From Allobogoriella alba (GTDB lineage Bacteria; Actinomycetota; Actinomycetes; Actinomycetales; Actinomycetaceae), in contig NZ_JBHTCQ010000001.1 in assembly GCF_042665525.1 (NCBI RefSeq), forward strand, positions 496,001 through 560,000: 64,000 nucleotides of DNA. Reading direction: 5' to 3'. The position numbers and the translations under genes are program-made. Each line of letters starts with the position of its first letter. Position 1 is the first letter of the stretch. Under the pieces are notes generated by a model, which saw only the letters and a program-made list of their open reading frames with translations, did not search any database and was not told where the DNA came from. Shown here one piece after another: positions 10,487-19,567 of the stretch.

Positions 10487-11493
10487 GAGGCGCGCTCCAG
10501 GGTCGGTTCCAGGTCGACCACGTCCCCGGTCCGCAGGGACGTGCTTGCGGCCTCCGCCAGGCGGACCGCCTCGAGGCCGTCGCGGGCGTTCACCCGCGCG
10601 CGCCCCTCGCGGCGGACCGCGGCGAGGAGCTCCCGCAGCTCGGTGAGGTACGGGCTCTCGGTGAACGTCGCGCCCGGCAGCAGTCCGCGGCCCTCGCCCG
10701 CGGCGCCGTTGTCGAGCCGCAGCGGGGCGTGCTCGGCCGAGTCGTGGCGGACGAACCCGTCGGTGCCGGCGATCTCGAAGGTGGTCCGGAACGTGCTGCC
10801 GGGCGCAGCCCAGGTCCCGGTGACGTAGCTCAGTGCCCCGGAGACGTGAGTCAGCACCACCTGCGCGCTCACCACCCCCAGCCGGTCCGCCGCGTCCGGC
10901 GTGACCGACTCACGGGCGAAGACCCGCGCGACCTCGCCGGCCGTCCACCGGGCGAAGTCGAGGTCGTGGATCATCTGGTCCATGACGATGCCGCCGGAGA
11001 GGTGCGGGTCGGCGAACCACGGCTTGACCGGGCGCGAGCCCAGGCGGGTGAACCGCTGTACGGCCACCTCGCCAACCCCGCCGCCGGCGACGTGCTGCTG
11101 CATCGCCGCGTACTCGGGGAAGAACCGCACCACGTGCGCCGGGTAGAGCGCCACCCCGGCCGCCTCCGCCCGCTCGACGAGCTCGGTGACCTCCGCCGTC
11201 GTGAGCGCGAGCGGTTTCTCGCACACGACGTCGAGCCCGTGGGCCACGGCCGCGGTGACGATCTCGCCGTGCGTGTAGGTGGGCGTGACGACGTCAACGA
11301 GGTCTGCGCCGTCGAACGCCTCCTCCCTGGTGGCGGCCACGGTGCCGCCGCCGTGGGCCGCGACCAGCTCTTCCGCCCCCTCGTGCGAGTAGACGCGCAC
11401 GTCGGCACCGAGCGTGAGCCACGCGTCGATGTGGGGGTTGGCGATGCCGCCCGCGCCGATCATGGCGACGCGGAGCGTGTTGTCGGTACTCAC
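10483..11493 (-). CDS. Gfo/Idh/MocA family oxidoreductase
   Basis: This 336-residue paralogue of the next gene has a classic nucleotide-binding motif (MIGAGGIANPH), the CEKPLALT motif and a GGIVMDQMIHDLDFARW segment with the conserved D-H catalytic region. It starts at GTG 11493 behind a purine-rich GGAAGAG. It probably acts with its neighbour in successive oxidoreduction or epimerisation steps on the sugar imported by the adjacent ABC transporter. That pathway role is inferred from the operon alone. Confidence 0.88.
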   Translation of the reverse strand: MSTDNTLRVAMIGAGGIANPHIDAWLTLGADVRVYSHEGAEELVAAHGGGTVAATREEAFDGADLVDVVTPTYTHGEIVTAAVAHGLDVVCEKPLALTTAEVTELVERAEAAGVALYPAHVVRFFPEYAAMQQHVAGGGVGEVAVQRFTRLGSRPVKPWFADPHLSGGIVMDQMIHDLDFARWTAGEVARVFARESVTPDAADRLGVVSAQVVLTHVSGALSYVTGTWAAPGSTFRTTFEIAGTDGFVRHDSAEHAPLRLDNGAAGEGRGLLPGATFTESPYLTELRELLAAVRREGRARVNARDGLEAVRLAEAASTSLRTGDVVDLEPTLERAS

Positions 11494-11530
11494 ACCGTGG
11501 CTCTCTTCCTTCGATCTGTGGCGGCCTGGC

Positions 11531-12379
11531 TCAGCCCTTGGTCCCCGAGAGCGCGATGCCCTGGACGAAGTGGCGCTGCAGCAACAGGTAGACGACCAGC
11601 ATGGGCAGGCTCGCGAGCAGTGACCCGGCCATGAGGACCGGGTAGTTCGTGAGGAACTGACCCTGGAGCGTGGTCAGTCCCGCGCTGATCGGCATGACGG
11701 CCGGGTCGGTGTTGACCACCAGCGGCCACAGCAGGTCGTTCCACGCCTGCATGAGCGTGATCACCGCGAGGGCGGCGAGCGCCGGGCGGACGAGGGGAAG
11801 CATGATGCTCCAGTAGATCCGCAGCCGTCCGGCACCGTCCAGCAGCGCGGCCTCCTCGAGCTCGCGCGGGATCGTCAGGAAGAACTGACGCAGCAGGAAC
11901 GTGCCGAACGCGGAGAACAGCCCGGGCAGCACGAGCGCGGTCAGCGAGTTCAGCAGCCCCAGGCTCACCATGATCTCGTACTGCGGCAGGATGAGGAGCT
12001 GGCTCGGGACCATGAGGACCGACAGGAACAGGGCGAACAGCAGGTTCCGACCGGGGAACTCCAGCCGCGCGAAGGCGTAGGCCGCCAGCGAGCACATGAC
12101 GAGCTGGCCCAGCGTGCGGACCAGCGCGACGATCGCGGTGTTGCCGAGCTGCTCGGCGAACGGCAGCACCTCGAAGACCTCGGCGAACGCCTCGGGCCGC
12201 CACTGCGCGGGCAGCAGGCTCACCGGCACGGCGATGGCCTCGGCCTGGGTCTTGAAGGCGGTCAGCACCTGCCACAGGAACGGGAAGACCATGACGACCA
12301 CCCCGGCCGCCAGCACGGCGTGGGTGGCGACGGTCCCTGCCCGGGTGCCCCGGGCGGAGCCGCGACGCTGGTCACGCAT
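11531..12379 (-). CDS. Carbohydrate ABC transporter permease (MalG type)
   Basis: This 282-residue protein has about six membrane helices. Its EAA loop (EELEEAALLDGAGRLRIYWSIMLP) places it in the CUT1/MalG permease group. It would pair with the permease encoded just upstream to form the membrane channel of a sugar importer. Its start overlaps the upstream gene by eight bases, which implies translational coupling. No ATPase gene is in the operon, so a shared MsiK-like ATPase encoded elsewhere is likely, as is common in actinobacteria. Confidence 0.92.
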   Translation of the reverse strand: MRDQRRGSARGTRAGTVATHAVLAAGVVVMVFPFLWQVLTAFKTQAEAIAVPVSLLPAQWRPEAFAEVFEVLPFAEQLGNTAIVALVRTLGQLVMCSLAAYAFARLEFPGRNLLFALFLSVLMVPSQLLILPQYEIMVSLGLLNSLTALVLPGLFSAFGTFLLRQFFLTIPRELEEAALLDGAGRLRIYWSIMLPLVRPALAALAVITLMQAWNDLLWPLVVNTDPAVMPISAGLTTLQGQFLTNYPVLMAGSLLASLPMLVVYLLLQRHFVQGIALSGTKG

Positions 12380-13322
12380 ACTGCACCCACCTCCGCTGGA
12401 GCCGGAACTGCACGGCGGTGAGGGCCGCGATGAGGAGCATCAGCAGGAAGGCCAGCGCGGTCGCCGTGCCCTTGTCGTTGTTCACGAACGCCGTCTCGTA
12501 GAACAGCGTCACGATCGACTGGGTGGCGTTGTGCGCGGGGTTCGCGCCGCTGGACTGCGTCATGACGTAGATGAGGTCGAAGATCTGCAGCGTCGCGATG
12601 ACGTTGATGACCGTGCAGAAGAAGATGCTCGGGCTGAGCAGCGGCAGGGTGATGTGGAAGAAGCGGCGGAAGGGGCCGGCGCCGTCGATCTCCGCAGCCT
12701 CGGAGTACTCGGTCGGGATCGCCTTGATGCCGGCGATGAAGATGACCAGGTAGTAGCCCACCTGGGACCACACCTGGACGATGCCGATCGCGACGAGGGC
12801 CGTCGCCGGGTTGGCGACCCAGTAGGTGCCCGGGATGCCCACCATCTCGAGGAAGGAGTTGATGAGCCCGTACTCGCCGTTGTACAGCCACTTCCACACC
12901 ATGCCGCTCGCGACGGGCAAGGTGATGAACGGGATGAAGTACAGGGCCCGGTAGACCGCCACGCCACGCAGGCCGGGCTTGTTGAGCAATGCGGCGATGA
13001 CGATCGCGACGGGGATGACGAGCAGCCCGATCGCCATGTAGGCGATCGTGTTCAGCAGCGCCCGCCAGAACAGGTCCGAGGAGAACACCGCGGCGTAGTT
13101 CGTCAGCCCGCTGAAGGTGTTGCCGCCGAACGGGCCCCAGTGGGTGAAGCTGAGGAGGAAGGTCGAGATCGCCGGGTAGAGGTACAGCGCGAGCAGGCCC
13201 AGGGCGACCGGTGCCACGAAGAGGTACCCGACGACGGCGGACCTGCGGCGGCCGGACCTGCGGCGCCGGATCGGGGGAGCGGCGGGTGCAGTGGTGCCTG
13301 CGGTGCCCGTGGTCGCGCTCAT
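12372..13322 (-). CDS. Carbohydrate ABC transporter permease (MalF type)
   Basis: This 316-residue protein has a basic N-terminus, about six membrane helices and the EAA loop (YSEAAEIDGAGPFRRFFHITLPLLSP) of MalF-type permeases. It overlaps the binding-protein gene by ATGA and the MalG-type gene by eight bases. It forms the heterodimeric membrane channel with that partner. Confidence 0.92.
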   Translation of the reverse strand: MSATTGTAGTTAPAAPPIRRRRSGRRRSAVVGYLFVAPVALGLLALYLYPAISTFLLSFTHWGPFGGNTFSGLTNYAAVFSSDLFWRALLNTIAYMAIGLLVIPVAIVIAALLNKPGLRGVAVYRALYFIPFITLPVASGMVWKWLYNGEYGLINSFLEMVGIPGTYWVANPATALVAIGIVQVWSQVGYYLVIFIAGIKAIPTEYSEAAEIDGAGPFRRFFHITLPLLSPSIFFCTVINVIATLQIFDLIYVMTQSSGANPAHNATQSIVTLFYETAFVNNDKGTATALAFLLMLLIAALTAVQFRLQRRWVQYA

Positions 13323-14587
13323 GCGGTCGGCTCCGACTCCAGGACACGGTCCATCTCGACCGCGAGGGTCCGGGAGGCCGTGGCGATGTCACGCTCCGGG
13401 TCGCCGATCCAGGCGGGAGCGAGGTAGGTGTACTGCATCCGCTCCCACGCGTTGGTCTCCATGGAGGTGGGGTAGGCGGTGCAGTCGGGGATCTGGTCGA
13501 TGAAGGCCTGCAGGTTGAACTCGGGTTTGGACGCCAGATAGTCCCCCTCGGTGCCCATGAAGCTCGGCAGGATCGACCCGCTCGCGCCCTGGATCTCGCC
13601 CACCTCGCGGCCGGCCATGAACTTCACGAACTCGTAGGCCGCGTCCGGGAACGGGGTGCGGGCGTTGACCACGTTGGCGAGGCCGTGGATGACGTTGCCG
13701 CGCCGGTTCCCCGACGGAAGGACCGCGATGCCGGTGCGCTCGCGGACCGCCGGGTCCTCGTAGGCCGGGACGGCGTCGTTCGGGAGCCCGTAGTACATGG
13801 CGACCTGACCGCCGAGGAACAGCGACCGTCCGTCGGTGTCCGAGGTCGCCATGGCGCTCGGCGCGAGATCGGCGTTGACCATGTCGGTCCAGAACTCCAG
13901 ACCGCCGATCGTCTCCTCTGTCGCGAAGCCGGACCGTCCTTCGTCGACCACCCAGCCGCCGTTCTGGAAGATCGCGGGGTACATGTTGCGCTGCCGGTCC
14001 AGCGCCGAGCTGATGCCGTACTGGCCGCGCGAGCGGTCGCGGAACTCCTCGGCGGCATCCCGGACGGTCTGCCAGGTCCAGGTCTCGTCGGGGTGGCCGA
14101 TGCCTGCCCGGTCGAAGATCTCGGTGTTGTAGTACAGGGAGATGCAGTCGTAGTCCTTCGGGATGCCGTACTGCTCGCCGTCGTAGCCGTAGAGCTCCAC
14201 CAGGTTCGCCGGGTGGTCGGCGGCCAGGTCGACGCCGTCGGTGGCGAGGCGCTCGCCGAGCGGCAGCAACGTGCCGTAGTGGGCGAACCGCTGGATGTTC
14301 GGCGCGTTCATCCAGAAGACGTCCGGGGCGCCGCCGCCGGTGATCGACGTCTGCAGCCTGGTCCAGTAGGTGACGAACGGGGTGAGCTGCAGCCGGATCT
14401 CCACGTCCGGGTGCTCGGTCCGGAATGCGGAGACGATCTCCTGCATGGCGGGTAGCTGCAGCTGGTCCCAGATGCCGTAGGAGATGCGTGCGACGCCCGC
14501 GGGACGGTCCTCGTCGGCCGAGGAGCACGCGGCGGTCCCGCCGAGCGAGGCCAGGGTGCCGGCGGAGAGGAAGGTGCGGCGTCTCAT
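13319..14587 (-). CDS. Extracellular sugar-binding lipoprotein of an ABC transporter
   Basis: The 422-residue product starts with an Arg-rich twin-arginine-like stretch (MRRRTFLSAG) and a lipobox ending TAAC, so it is an anchored lipoprotein. The body has the pattern of family 1 extracellular solute-binding proteins: IVSAFRTEHPDVEIRLQ near the N-terminus and a conserved GGQVAMYYGLP segment. It captures the sugar for the MalF/MalG permeases encoded downstream. The start was chosen at 14587 because the signal sequence begins there and it overlaps the regulator's stop by ATGA. Confidence 0.92.
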   Translation of the reverse strand: MRRRTFLSAGTLASLGGTAACSSADEDRPAGVARISYGIWDQLQLPAMQEIVSAFRTEHPDVEIRLQLTPFVTYWTRLQTSITGGGAPDVFWMNAPNIQRFAHYGTLLPLGERLATDGVDLAADHPANLVELYGYDGEQYGIPKDYDCISLYYNTEIFDRAGIGHPDETWTWQTVRDAAEEFRDRSRGQYGISSALDRQRNMYPAIFQNGGWVVDEGRSGFATEETIGGLEFWTDMVNADLAPSAMATSDTDGRSLFLGGQVAMYYGLPNDAVPAYEDPAVRERTGIAVLPSGNRRGNVIHGLANVVNARTPFPDAAYEFVKFMAGREVGEIQGASGSILPSFMGTEGDYLASKPEFNLQAFIDQIPDCTAYPTSMETNAWERMQYTYLAPAWIGDPERDIATASRTLAVEMDRVLESEPTA

Positions 14588-15777
14588 GCGATCCCTTCGG
14601 TCGCCGTCGTCGGACCGGCGGCGGCTCTCGCGGCCGGCGCGGTCCGCGTGGTGGTCAGCAGGGGCCGCAGCCTGGGCGCCGAGCGCGCGGCGAGCAGCAG
14701 AGCCCGACGCACACCGCCGAGGGTGACGGCCGCGTCGGCGAGCTCGCCGAGCGCCAGCGGGGGCGCGACGTCGTCCGTCGGGACGTGCCGCCGGACGGCG
14801 TCGAGCAGCGCCTCGCCGGCACGGGAGACGCCGCCGCCGAGGACGACGACGTCGGGATCGATGACGTGGACGAGCGTCTCGACGTCGAGCGCAAGGTGGC
14901 GCGCGAAGGCCTCCACCCGGCGGCGCGCGGACCGGTCGCCGGCCGCGGCGGTCGCGAAGACCTCCGGGATCCGCGGGTCGAGCTGGGAGGCGCCGTCGCC
15001 GAGCAGGACGGTAGGGGTGTCGAAGAAGAGGGCCGGGATGCTGCCGATCTCGCCCGCGCCGCCGGTGCGTCCGGCATGCACCTTCCCGTCGATGAGCAGG
15101 CCCGCGGACGTACGACGTCCGACGTGGAGGTACACGACGTCCTGCGCCATCCGGGCGGCACCCGCCCAGTGCTCGCCGACGGCGGCCAGGTTCGCGTCGT
15201 TGACCACGTCCACCGGCTTGCCGGTCCACTGCTCGAGTGCGCGACCGACGTGGAAGCCGGACCAGTCCGGCACCACGGTCGAGCGCCGGATCCGGCCGGT
15301 GCCGTCGACGATGCCGGGGACGCCGACGCACAGGGCAGCGAGGTCCTCGACGTCGGCGGCGGCGCGGGCGGCGGCCTGCCCGATCACGCGCTGCACCCGG
15401 GCCAGGCGCTCCTCACCCGGGCACCCGGGCGGCAGGTCCGCCTCATGTGACGCCCGGACCGTGCCGGCGGCGTCGGCGACGACCGCCCGTGCCGTGTGGA
15501 CACCCACGTCGACGCCGGCGACCAGCAGCACGCCGGCGTCGACCGTGAACGTCCGCGCCGGGCGACCGGTCCGTCCGGGGTTGGTCCCGGGACGCGACCG
15601 CACCCAGCCGTCCGCGACCAGCTCGCCGAGGATCGCGGTCAGGGTCGGGCGGGACAGCCCGGTCGCCTCCCGTAGTTGGGCCTGTGTCGGTGCGCCGTCG
15701 AACCCGATCGCGCGCAGCACCCGGTCCGTGTTCGCGGCGCGCTCGGACGAGCCGCGCACAACGGTGGTCTCGGGCAC
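14584..15777 (-). CDS. ROK family transcriptional regulator
   Basis: The 397-residue product has an N-terminal winged helix (residues of about 15-65, TQAQLREATGLSRPTLTAIL) followed by a sugar-kinase-like ROK domain with the phosphate loop VAGVDVGVHTARAVV and a VVVLGGGVS segment. ROK repressors bind DNA and release it when a sugar binds. It is the first gene of the sugar operon, so autoregulation is expected. The CxCGxxGC zinc motif of most ROK proteins is not present. GTG 15777 was chosen because AGGAG lies seven bases upstream; an in-frame ATG at 15831 would add 18 residues. The inverted repeat at 15798-15814 is just upstream. Confidence 0.88.
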   Translation of the reverse strand: MPETTVVRGSSERAANTDRVLRAIGFDGAPTQAQLREATGLSRPTLTAILGELVADGWVRSRPGTNPGRTGRPARTFTVDAGVLLVAGVDVGVHTARAVVADAAGTVRASHEADLPPGCPGEERLARVQRVIGQAAARAAADVEDLAALCVGVPGIVDGTGRIRRSTVVPDWSGFHVGRALEQWTGKPVDVVNDANLAAVGEHWAGAARMAQDVVYLHVGRRTSAGLLIDGKVHAGRTGGAGEIGSIPALFFDTPTVLLGDGASQLDPRIPEVFATAAAGDRSARRRVEAFARHLALDVETLVHVIDPDVVVLGGGVSRAGEALLDAVRRHVPTDDVAPPLALGELADAAVTLGGVRRALLLAARSAPRLRPLLTTTRTAPAARAAAGPTTATEGIA

Positions 15778-15797
15778 GCCGTCTCCTCGGCGAGTTC

Positions 15798-15814
15798 TGT
15801 CAATGGCCTTGACG
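15798..15814. promoter_or_regulatory. Inverted repeat, candidate ROK operator
   Basis: TGTCAA and TTGACG flank the five bases TGGCC, forming a near-perfect dyad. It lies about 20 bases upstream of the ROK gene GTG and overlaps any promoter for the sugar operon. Confidence 0.4.
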
Positions 15815-15896
15815 GAAGTCGGACGCGACATTAGCGGCCCCTCGGCCGGGCTGTCCAGAGCCGGCCGATGCCCGGTGCCGGCGGGCGCCGGGCCGA

Positions 15897-17114
15897 TCAG
15901 CGACCGTCTGCGACGAGCGGCGGGATGCGCCGCAGACCGAGCACGCAGCAGCCGGTGAGCACGAGCAGCGCGCCGGCGAAGCCGGCCACCCCGGCCCAGC
16001 CGGCCGCCGACCACGCGAGCCCGCCGGCGCCACCGAGCACGGCCGCGCCCGCGTAGAAGGCCACGAGGTACAAAGACGCCGCCTGGGACGTGGAGACGCC
16101 GCCGGCGTGCGCCCGGGCGGGGACCCATCCGCTCGCCGTGCCGTGCAGCGCGAAGAAGCCGCCGGTGAGCAGCGCCGCCCCGGCGACCACGACCGGCAGG
16201 GAGCCGGGCAGCGTCACCAGCAGCCCGACCACCGTGACGAGGAAACCCAGCGGGGCGACGGCGCGGCGGCCCCGCTGGTCCGCCAGACGGCCGGCCACGG
16301 TCGAGCCCAGCGTGCCGAGCGGGTAGACGAGGAACACCAGGCTCGCGGCGCCGAGGCCGAGCCCGAACGGCGGCGACGTCAGTCGGAAGGCGAGCCCGTT
16401 GAAGACCGCGACGAAGGCGCCCGCGCCGCACAGCCCGATCCCGTAGAGCATGAGGAGCGCCCGGTCCGTCAGCGCTCGCCGGGTCATCGTCAGCAGTGTG
16501 GCCCAGCCGATGCCCCGGGTCGGGACGAAGCCGCGCGAGGGAGGCAGCACCAGCCGGACCGCGACCGCGCAGACCAGCGCGACCAGGGCGGCGACCCCGA
16601 GCGCCCACCGCCAGCCGGCCGCGTCGGCCACGGCCCCGCTGAGCAGCCGGCCCACCATGCCGCCGAGCGCCGTGCCGCCGATGTACAGCCCGGCGGCGCG
16701 CGCCTGGGTCGTGGGGTGCAGCTCCTCCCGCAGGTAGGCGGTCGCCACCGCCGGGAAACCGGCGAGCGTGACGCCCTCCACGAGCCGCAGTCCGAGGAAG
16801 ATCGGCCACGTCGGGGCCACCGCGCTCGCGGCAGCGAGCACGGCGGAGACCAGCAACGAGAGGTGGATGAGCGGTGTCCGCCCGACGAACTCCGAGACCG
16901 GGCCGACCACGAGGAGGGCGAGGCCCAGGCCGGCCATCGTGGCCGACAGCGCGAGCGTGGCCTGACCGGCCGCGATCCCGAAAGCCTGCTGCAGCGCGGG
17001 GTACACCGACTGCGCGCTGTACAGAAGCGCGAACGTGGCGACGCCCGCCAGGAAGAGGGCTCCCGTGACGCGGTAGTAACCCGAGCTGCGCTCTCGATAG
17101 CCGTCCGCGGTCAC
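15897..17114 (-). CDS. MFS transporter (YnfM-like)
   Basis: This 405-residue protein has about 12 hydrophobic segments. It carries a GRTPLIHLSLL loop after helix 2 that corresponds to the MFS motif A region, and ADQRGRRAVAPLG in the second half. The N-terminal half resembles the YnfM/arabinose-efflux DHA1 group. An efflux role is inferred. The start at GTG 17114 was chosen because the upstream extension is polar and atypical for the family. It is divergent from the TetR regulator at 17294, which probably controls it. Confidence 0.85.
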   Translation of the reverse strand: MTADGYRERSSGYYRVTGALFLAGVATFALLYSAQSVYPALQQAFGIAAGQATLALSATMAGLGLALLVVGPVSEFVGRTPLIHLSLLVSAVLAAASAVAPTWPIFLGLRLVEGVTLAGFPAVATAYLREELHPTTQARAAGLYIGGTALGGMVGRLLSGAVADAAGWRWALGVAALVALVCAVAVRLVLPPSRGFVPTRGIGWATLLTMTRRALTDRALLMLYGIGLCGAGAFVAVFNGLAFRLTSPPFGLGLGAASLVFLVYPLGTLGSTVAGRLADQRGRRAVAPLGFLVTVVGLLVTLPGSLPVVVAGAALLTGGFFALHGTASGWVPARAHAGGVSTSQAASLYLVAFYAGAAVLGGAGGLAWSAAGWAGVAGFAGALLVLTGCCVLGLRRIPPLVADGR

Positions 17115-17293
17115 TCCCGCAGGCTGCTCCTCGTCGCGCCGGAGGTCCAACCGACACGTCGGACGGGGCACCCGTCGGCAGTCTGCGGCGCATTTTCGCG
17201 CCGTTTCACCCCGGATAGGCCGTTCGCTGGGTATCGTCGAGGTGAACTGTCCAGATTGTGAGAACTGCTGAAGAGGCCAAAGGAGCCCATCCG

Positions 17294-17935
17294 ATGACGC
17301 AGCCAGCGGCATTGGCACCCGTCACCAACCCGACGACACCGCGTCGGGGGCCCGGACGACCACGTCACGCCGAGACCGAGCCGCGCGCCTACCGCGCGGC
17401 ACTCGAGCTGTTCGGTCGGCGAGGCTGGGCCGGGCTGACGCTCGACGGCGTGGCCACCCACGCCGGGATCGGCAAGTCGTCGATCTACCTGCGTTGGCGC
17501 GGCAAGGAGGACCTGCTCCTCGACGCCGTCCGCGACCTGCAGTCCCGCCTCCCCGTGCCGGACACCACGGGCATGGGGGTGCGCGACTACCTCCTCACGC
17601 ACGCCCTGGCCCGGGCGGAGCTCTTCCGCAGCGACTTCGGCCAGGCGCTGGCCAACCTCTATGCCGCCGCGGCGAGCGACCCCGAGGACTTCGCCGAGCT
17701 CTGCTCCGTCGACGTCGCCCGCGGCATGCGTACGCACGCGTGGCGCGTCGAGCAGGCCGTTGCGGACGGTGAGCTCGGGCCGCAGACCCGGGTGGAGCCG
17801 CTGCTCGAGGCGATCGAGGGAGCGATCTTCGTCCACGCGGTCTGCTCCCGCGCGGGACGCTCGGACCACGAGGGCGGCGTCGAGGACTTCGTGGCCACCG
17901 TCGTGGACGTCCAGCTGCGCGGGAGCCAGGGCTGA
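17294..17935 (+). CDS. TetR/AcrR family transcriptional regulator
   Basis: The 213-residue product has a TetR N-terminal helix-turn-helix at about residues 25-75 (ALELFGRRGWAGLTLDG, then IGKSSIYLRWRGKEDLL). The C-terminal half resembles the TetR_C ligand-binding domains. ATG 17294 follows AAAGGAG at ideal distance, which favours it over an upstream in-frame start at 17258. The MFS gene is divergent across a 180-base region, which suggests that this protein represses the exporter. Confidence 0.9.
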   Translation: MTQPAALAPVTNPTTPRRGPGRPRHAETEPRAYRAALELFGRRGWAGLTLDGVATHAGIGKSSIYLRWRGKEDLLLDAVRDLQSRLPVPDTTGMGVRDYLLTHALARAELFRSDFGQALANLYAAAASDPEDFAELCSVDVARGMRTHAWRVEQAVADGELGPQTRVEPLLEAIEGAIFVHAVCSRAGRSDHEGGVEDFVATVVDVQLRGSQG

Positions 17936-18002
17936 CCGGTCCCACCCGTCCCACGTGACGGCGTCCGGCGAGCAGGTGACGCGGCGGCGATAGTGTCGAG
18001 TC

Positions 18003-19025
18003 GTGCGAGCGGCTTTCGGCGCGACCTACGACGTCCCGGACGGTTACCTCAACACCCCGAGCGTGGGCGTGCCGCCCCGGCAGGTGGCCGAGGCGGTGCA
18101 CGACGCGGTGGCCCGGTGGCGCCGGGGCGCGGACACCCCTGCCGACTTCGACGGCGCCGTGCTGGCGGCCCGGTCCGGCTTCGCGCGGCTCATCGGCGTC
18201 CCCGAGGACCGCGTCGCCATCGGGGCGAGCGCGTCACAGGTCGTCGCGATGGTCGCCGCCGGCCTCCCGGCCGGCGCGCGCGTCCTGACCGCGACGGGTG
18301 AGTTCACGTCGGTGACGTTCCCGTTCGCCGCCCGACCCGGCGTCGTGGTGGAGGAGGTGCCGCTCGCAGAGCTGCCGCACCGCGTCGCCGGTCACGATCT
18401 GGTGGCGGTCAGCGTCGTGCAGTCGGCGGACGGGGCCGTCGCCGACCTCGCCGGCCTGCGTGCGGCGTGCGAGTCCGCCGGAGTCCCGGTCCTGCTGGAC
18501 GCCACCCAGGCGGCCGGCTGGCTGCCGCTGCGGCTCGACTGGGCGGACTGGGTGGTCTGCGCGGCGTACAAGTGGCTGCTGGCCCCGCGCGGCGTCGCGT
18601 GGATCGCCGTGCATCCGCGGGCGCACGAGCGCACGGTCCCGGTCGCGGCGAACTGGTACGCGGGCGAGGACCCCTGGGACACCACGTACGGCCTGCCGCT
18701 CCGGCTCGCCGGGGACGCCCGGGCGTTCGACCTGTCGCCGGCCTGGATGTCGTTCGTCGGGGCGGCAGCCTCGATGACCTACCTCGCCGAGCTCGACCTC
18801 GACGCGGTGCACGCCCACTGCACGGGTCTGGCGGACAGCCTGCTCGAGCAGCTCAGCCTGCCGCCCGCCGGCTCCGCCATCGTCGCGCTGCCGGCCGAGG
18901 GTGCCGCAGACCGTCTGGCCCGCGCGGGCGTGGCGGCGAGCGTGCGTGCCGGCCGGGCCCGCGTCGGGTTCCACCTGTACAACACGTCCGAGGACGTGGA
19001 CCGGGTGGTCGGGGCGCTCGCCTGA
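18003..19025 (+). CDS. PLP-dependent aminotransferase class V-fold protein
   Basis: The 340-residue product has the class V aminotransferase layout: LNTPSVGVPP at the N-terminus, PVLLDATQAAGWLP around the cofactor-binding aspartate, and AYKWLLAPRG with the Schiff-base lysine. It resembles the cysteine desulfurase/kynureninase-related group. It lacks an obvious active-site cysteine loop, so desulfurase activity is not assumed. It starts at GTG 18003, 68 bases after the TetR gene, and may be cotranscribed with it. Confidence 0.85.
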   Translation: MRAAFGATYDVPDGYLNTPSVGVPPRQVAEAVHDAVARWRRGADTPADFDGAVLAARSGFARLIGVPEDRVAIGASASQVVAMVAAGLPAGARVLTATGEFTSVTFPFAARPGVVVEEVPLAELPHRVAGHDLVAVSVVQSADGAVADLAGLRAACESAGVPVLLDATQAAGWLPLRLDWADWVVCAAYKWLLAPRGVAWIAVHPRAHERTVPVAANWYAGEDPWDTTYGLPLRLAGDARAFDLSPAWMSFVGAAASMTYLAELDLDAVHAHCTGLADSLLEQLSLPPAGSAIVALPAEGAADRLARAGVAASVRAGRARVGFHLYNTSEDVDRVVGALA

Positions 19026-19068
19026 CCGACCACCGCCCGGACGGGAGCGCACGGGCGAGGTGGGGTCA

Positions 19069-19491
19069 TCAGGCAGACGGACGTGTCTCGTCGGTGTCCC
19101 CGGCATGCCGTCCGTGACCGGGAGAACGCTCGCCCGCCGTGAAGTCGTCAGCGTCGGGGTCGAGGGCCGAGGCGTCGCGTCGGTACCCGTCCGCCTCGTC
19201 CCGGACCTGCTCCGCCTCGGCGGCGCGGTGCTGCGCCTCGTGCTCGAGCCGGTCGGCCTCCGCACGGGCGCGCTGTGCCTCGGCGTCGATCGCGGCGGCC
19301 TCCGCGCCGCGCTCGCGAGCTGCGATGTCCCTGTCGTGCTCGGCCTCGCGGAGCTCCGCAGCCTGCTGGCGGCGCTCGGCAGCGCGCTCCTGCTCGCGAC
19401 GTGCGCGGGTCTTCCTCGTGACGGCTAGGACGACGCCGATGACGATCACGACGACGACGACGGCGATGACGATCCAGATCCAGGTGTCCAT
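19069..19491 (-). CDS. Small single-pass membrane protein with coiled coil
   Basis: This 140-residue protein starts at ATG 19491 behind an excellent GGAGGT. Residues 1-26 are a membrane helix (MDTWIWIVIAVVVVVIVIG). After RKTRARREQ the rest is a long charged Ala/Glu/Arg helix, probably a coiled coil, and then an acidic disordered tail. I do not recognise a defined family. Similar tail-in-cytoplasm proteins are frequent in actinobacteria. Confidence 0.75.
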   Translation of the reverse strand: MDTWIWIVIAVVVVVIVIGVVLAVTRKTRARREQERAAERRQQAAELREAEHDRDIAARERGAEAAAIDAEAQRARAEADRLEHEAQHRAAEAEQVRDEADGYRRDASALDPDADDFTAGERSPGHGRHAGDTDETRPSA

Positions 19492-19567
19492 CCGTACCTC
19501 CTCGGTCGGCTGCCCCCCGCTGAGACCATGGAACTCCAGGTCGGACCGACCGGCCACCTGAGACCGC

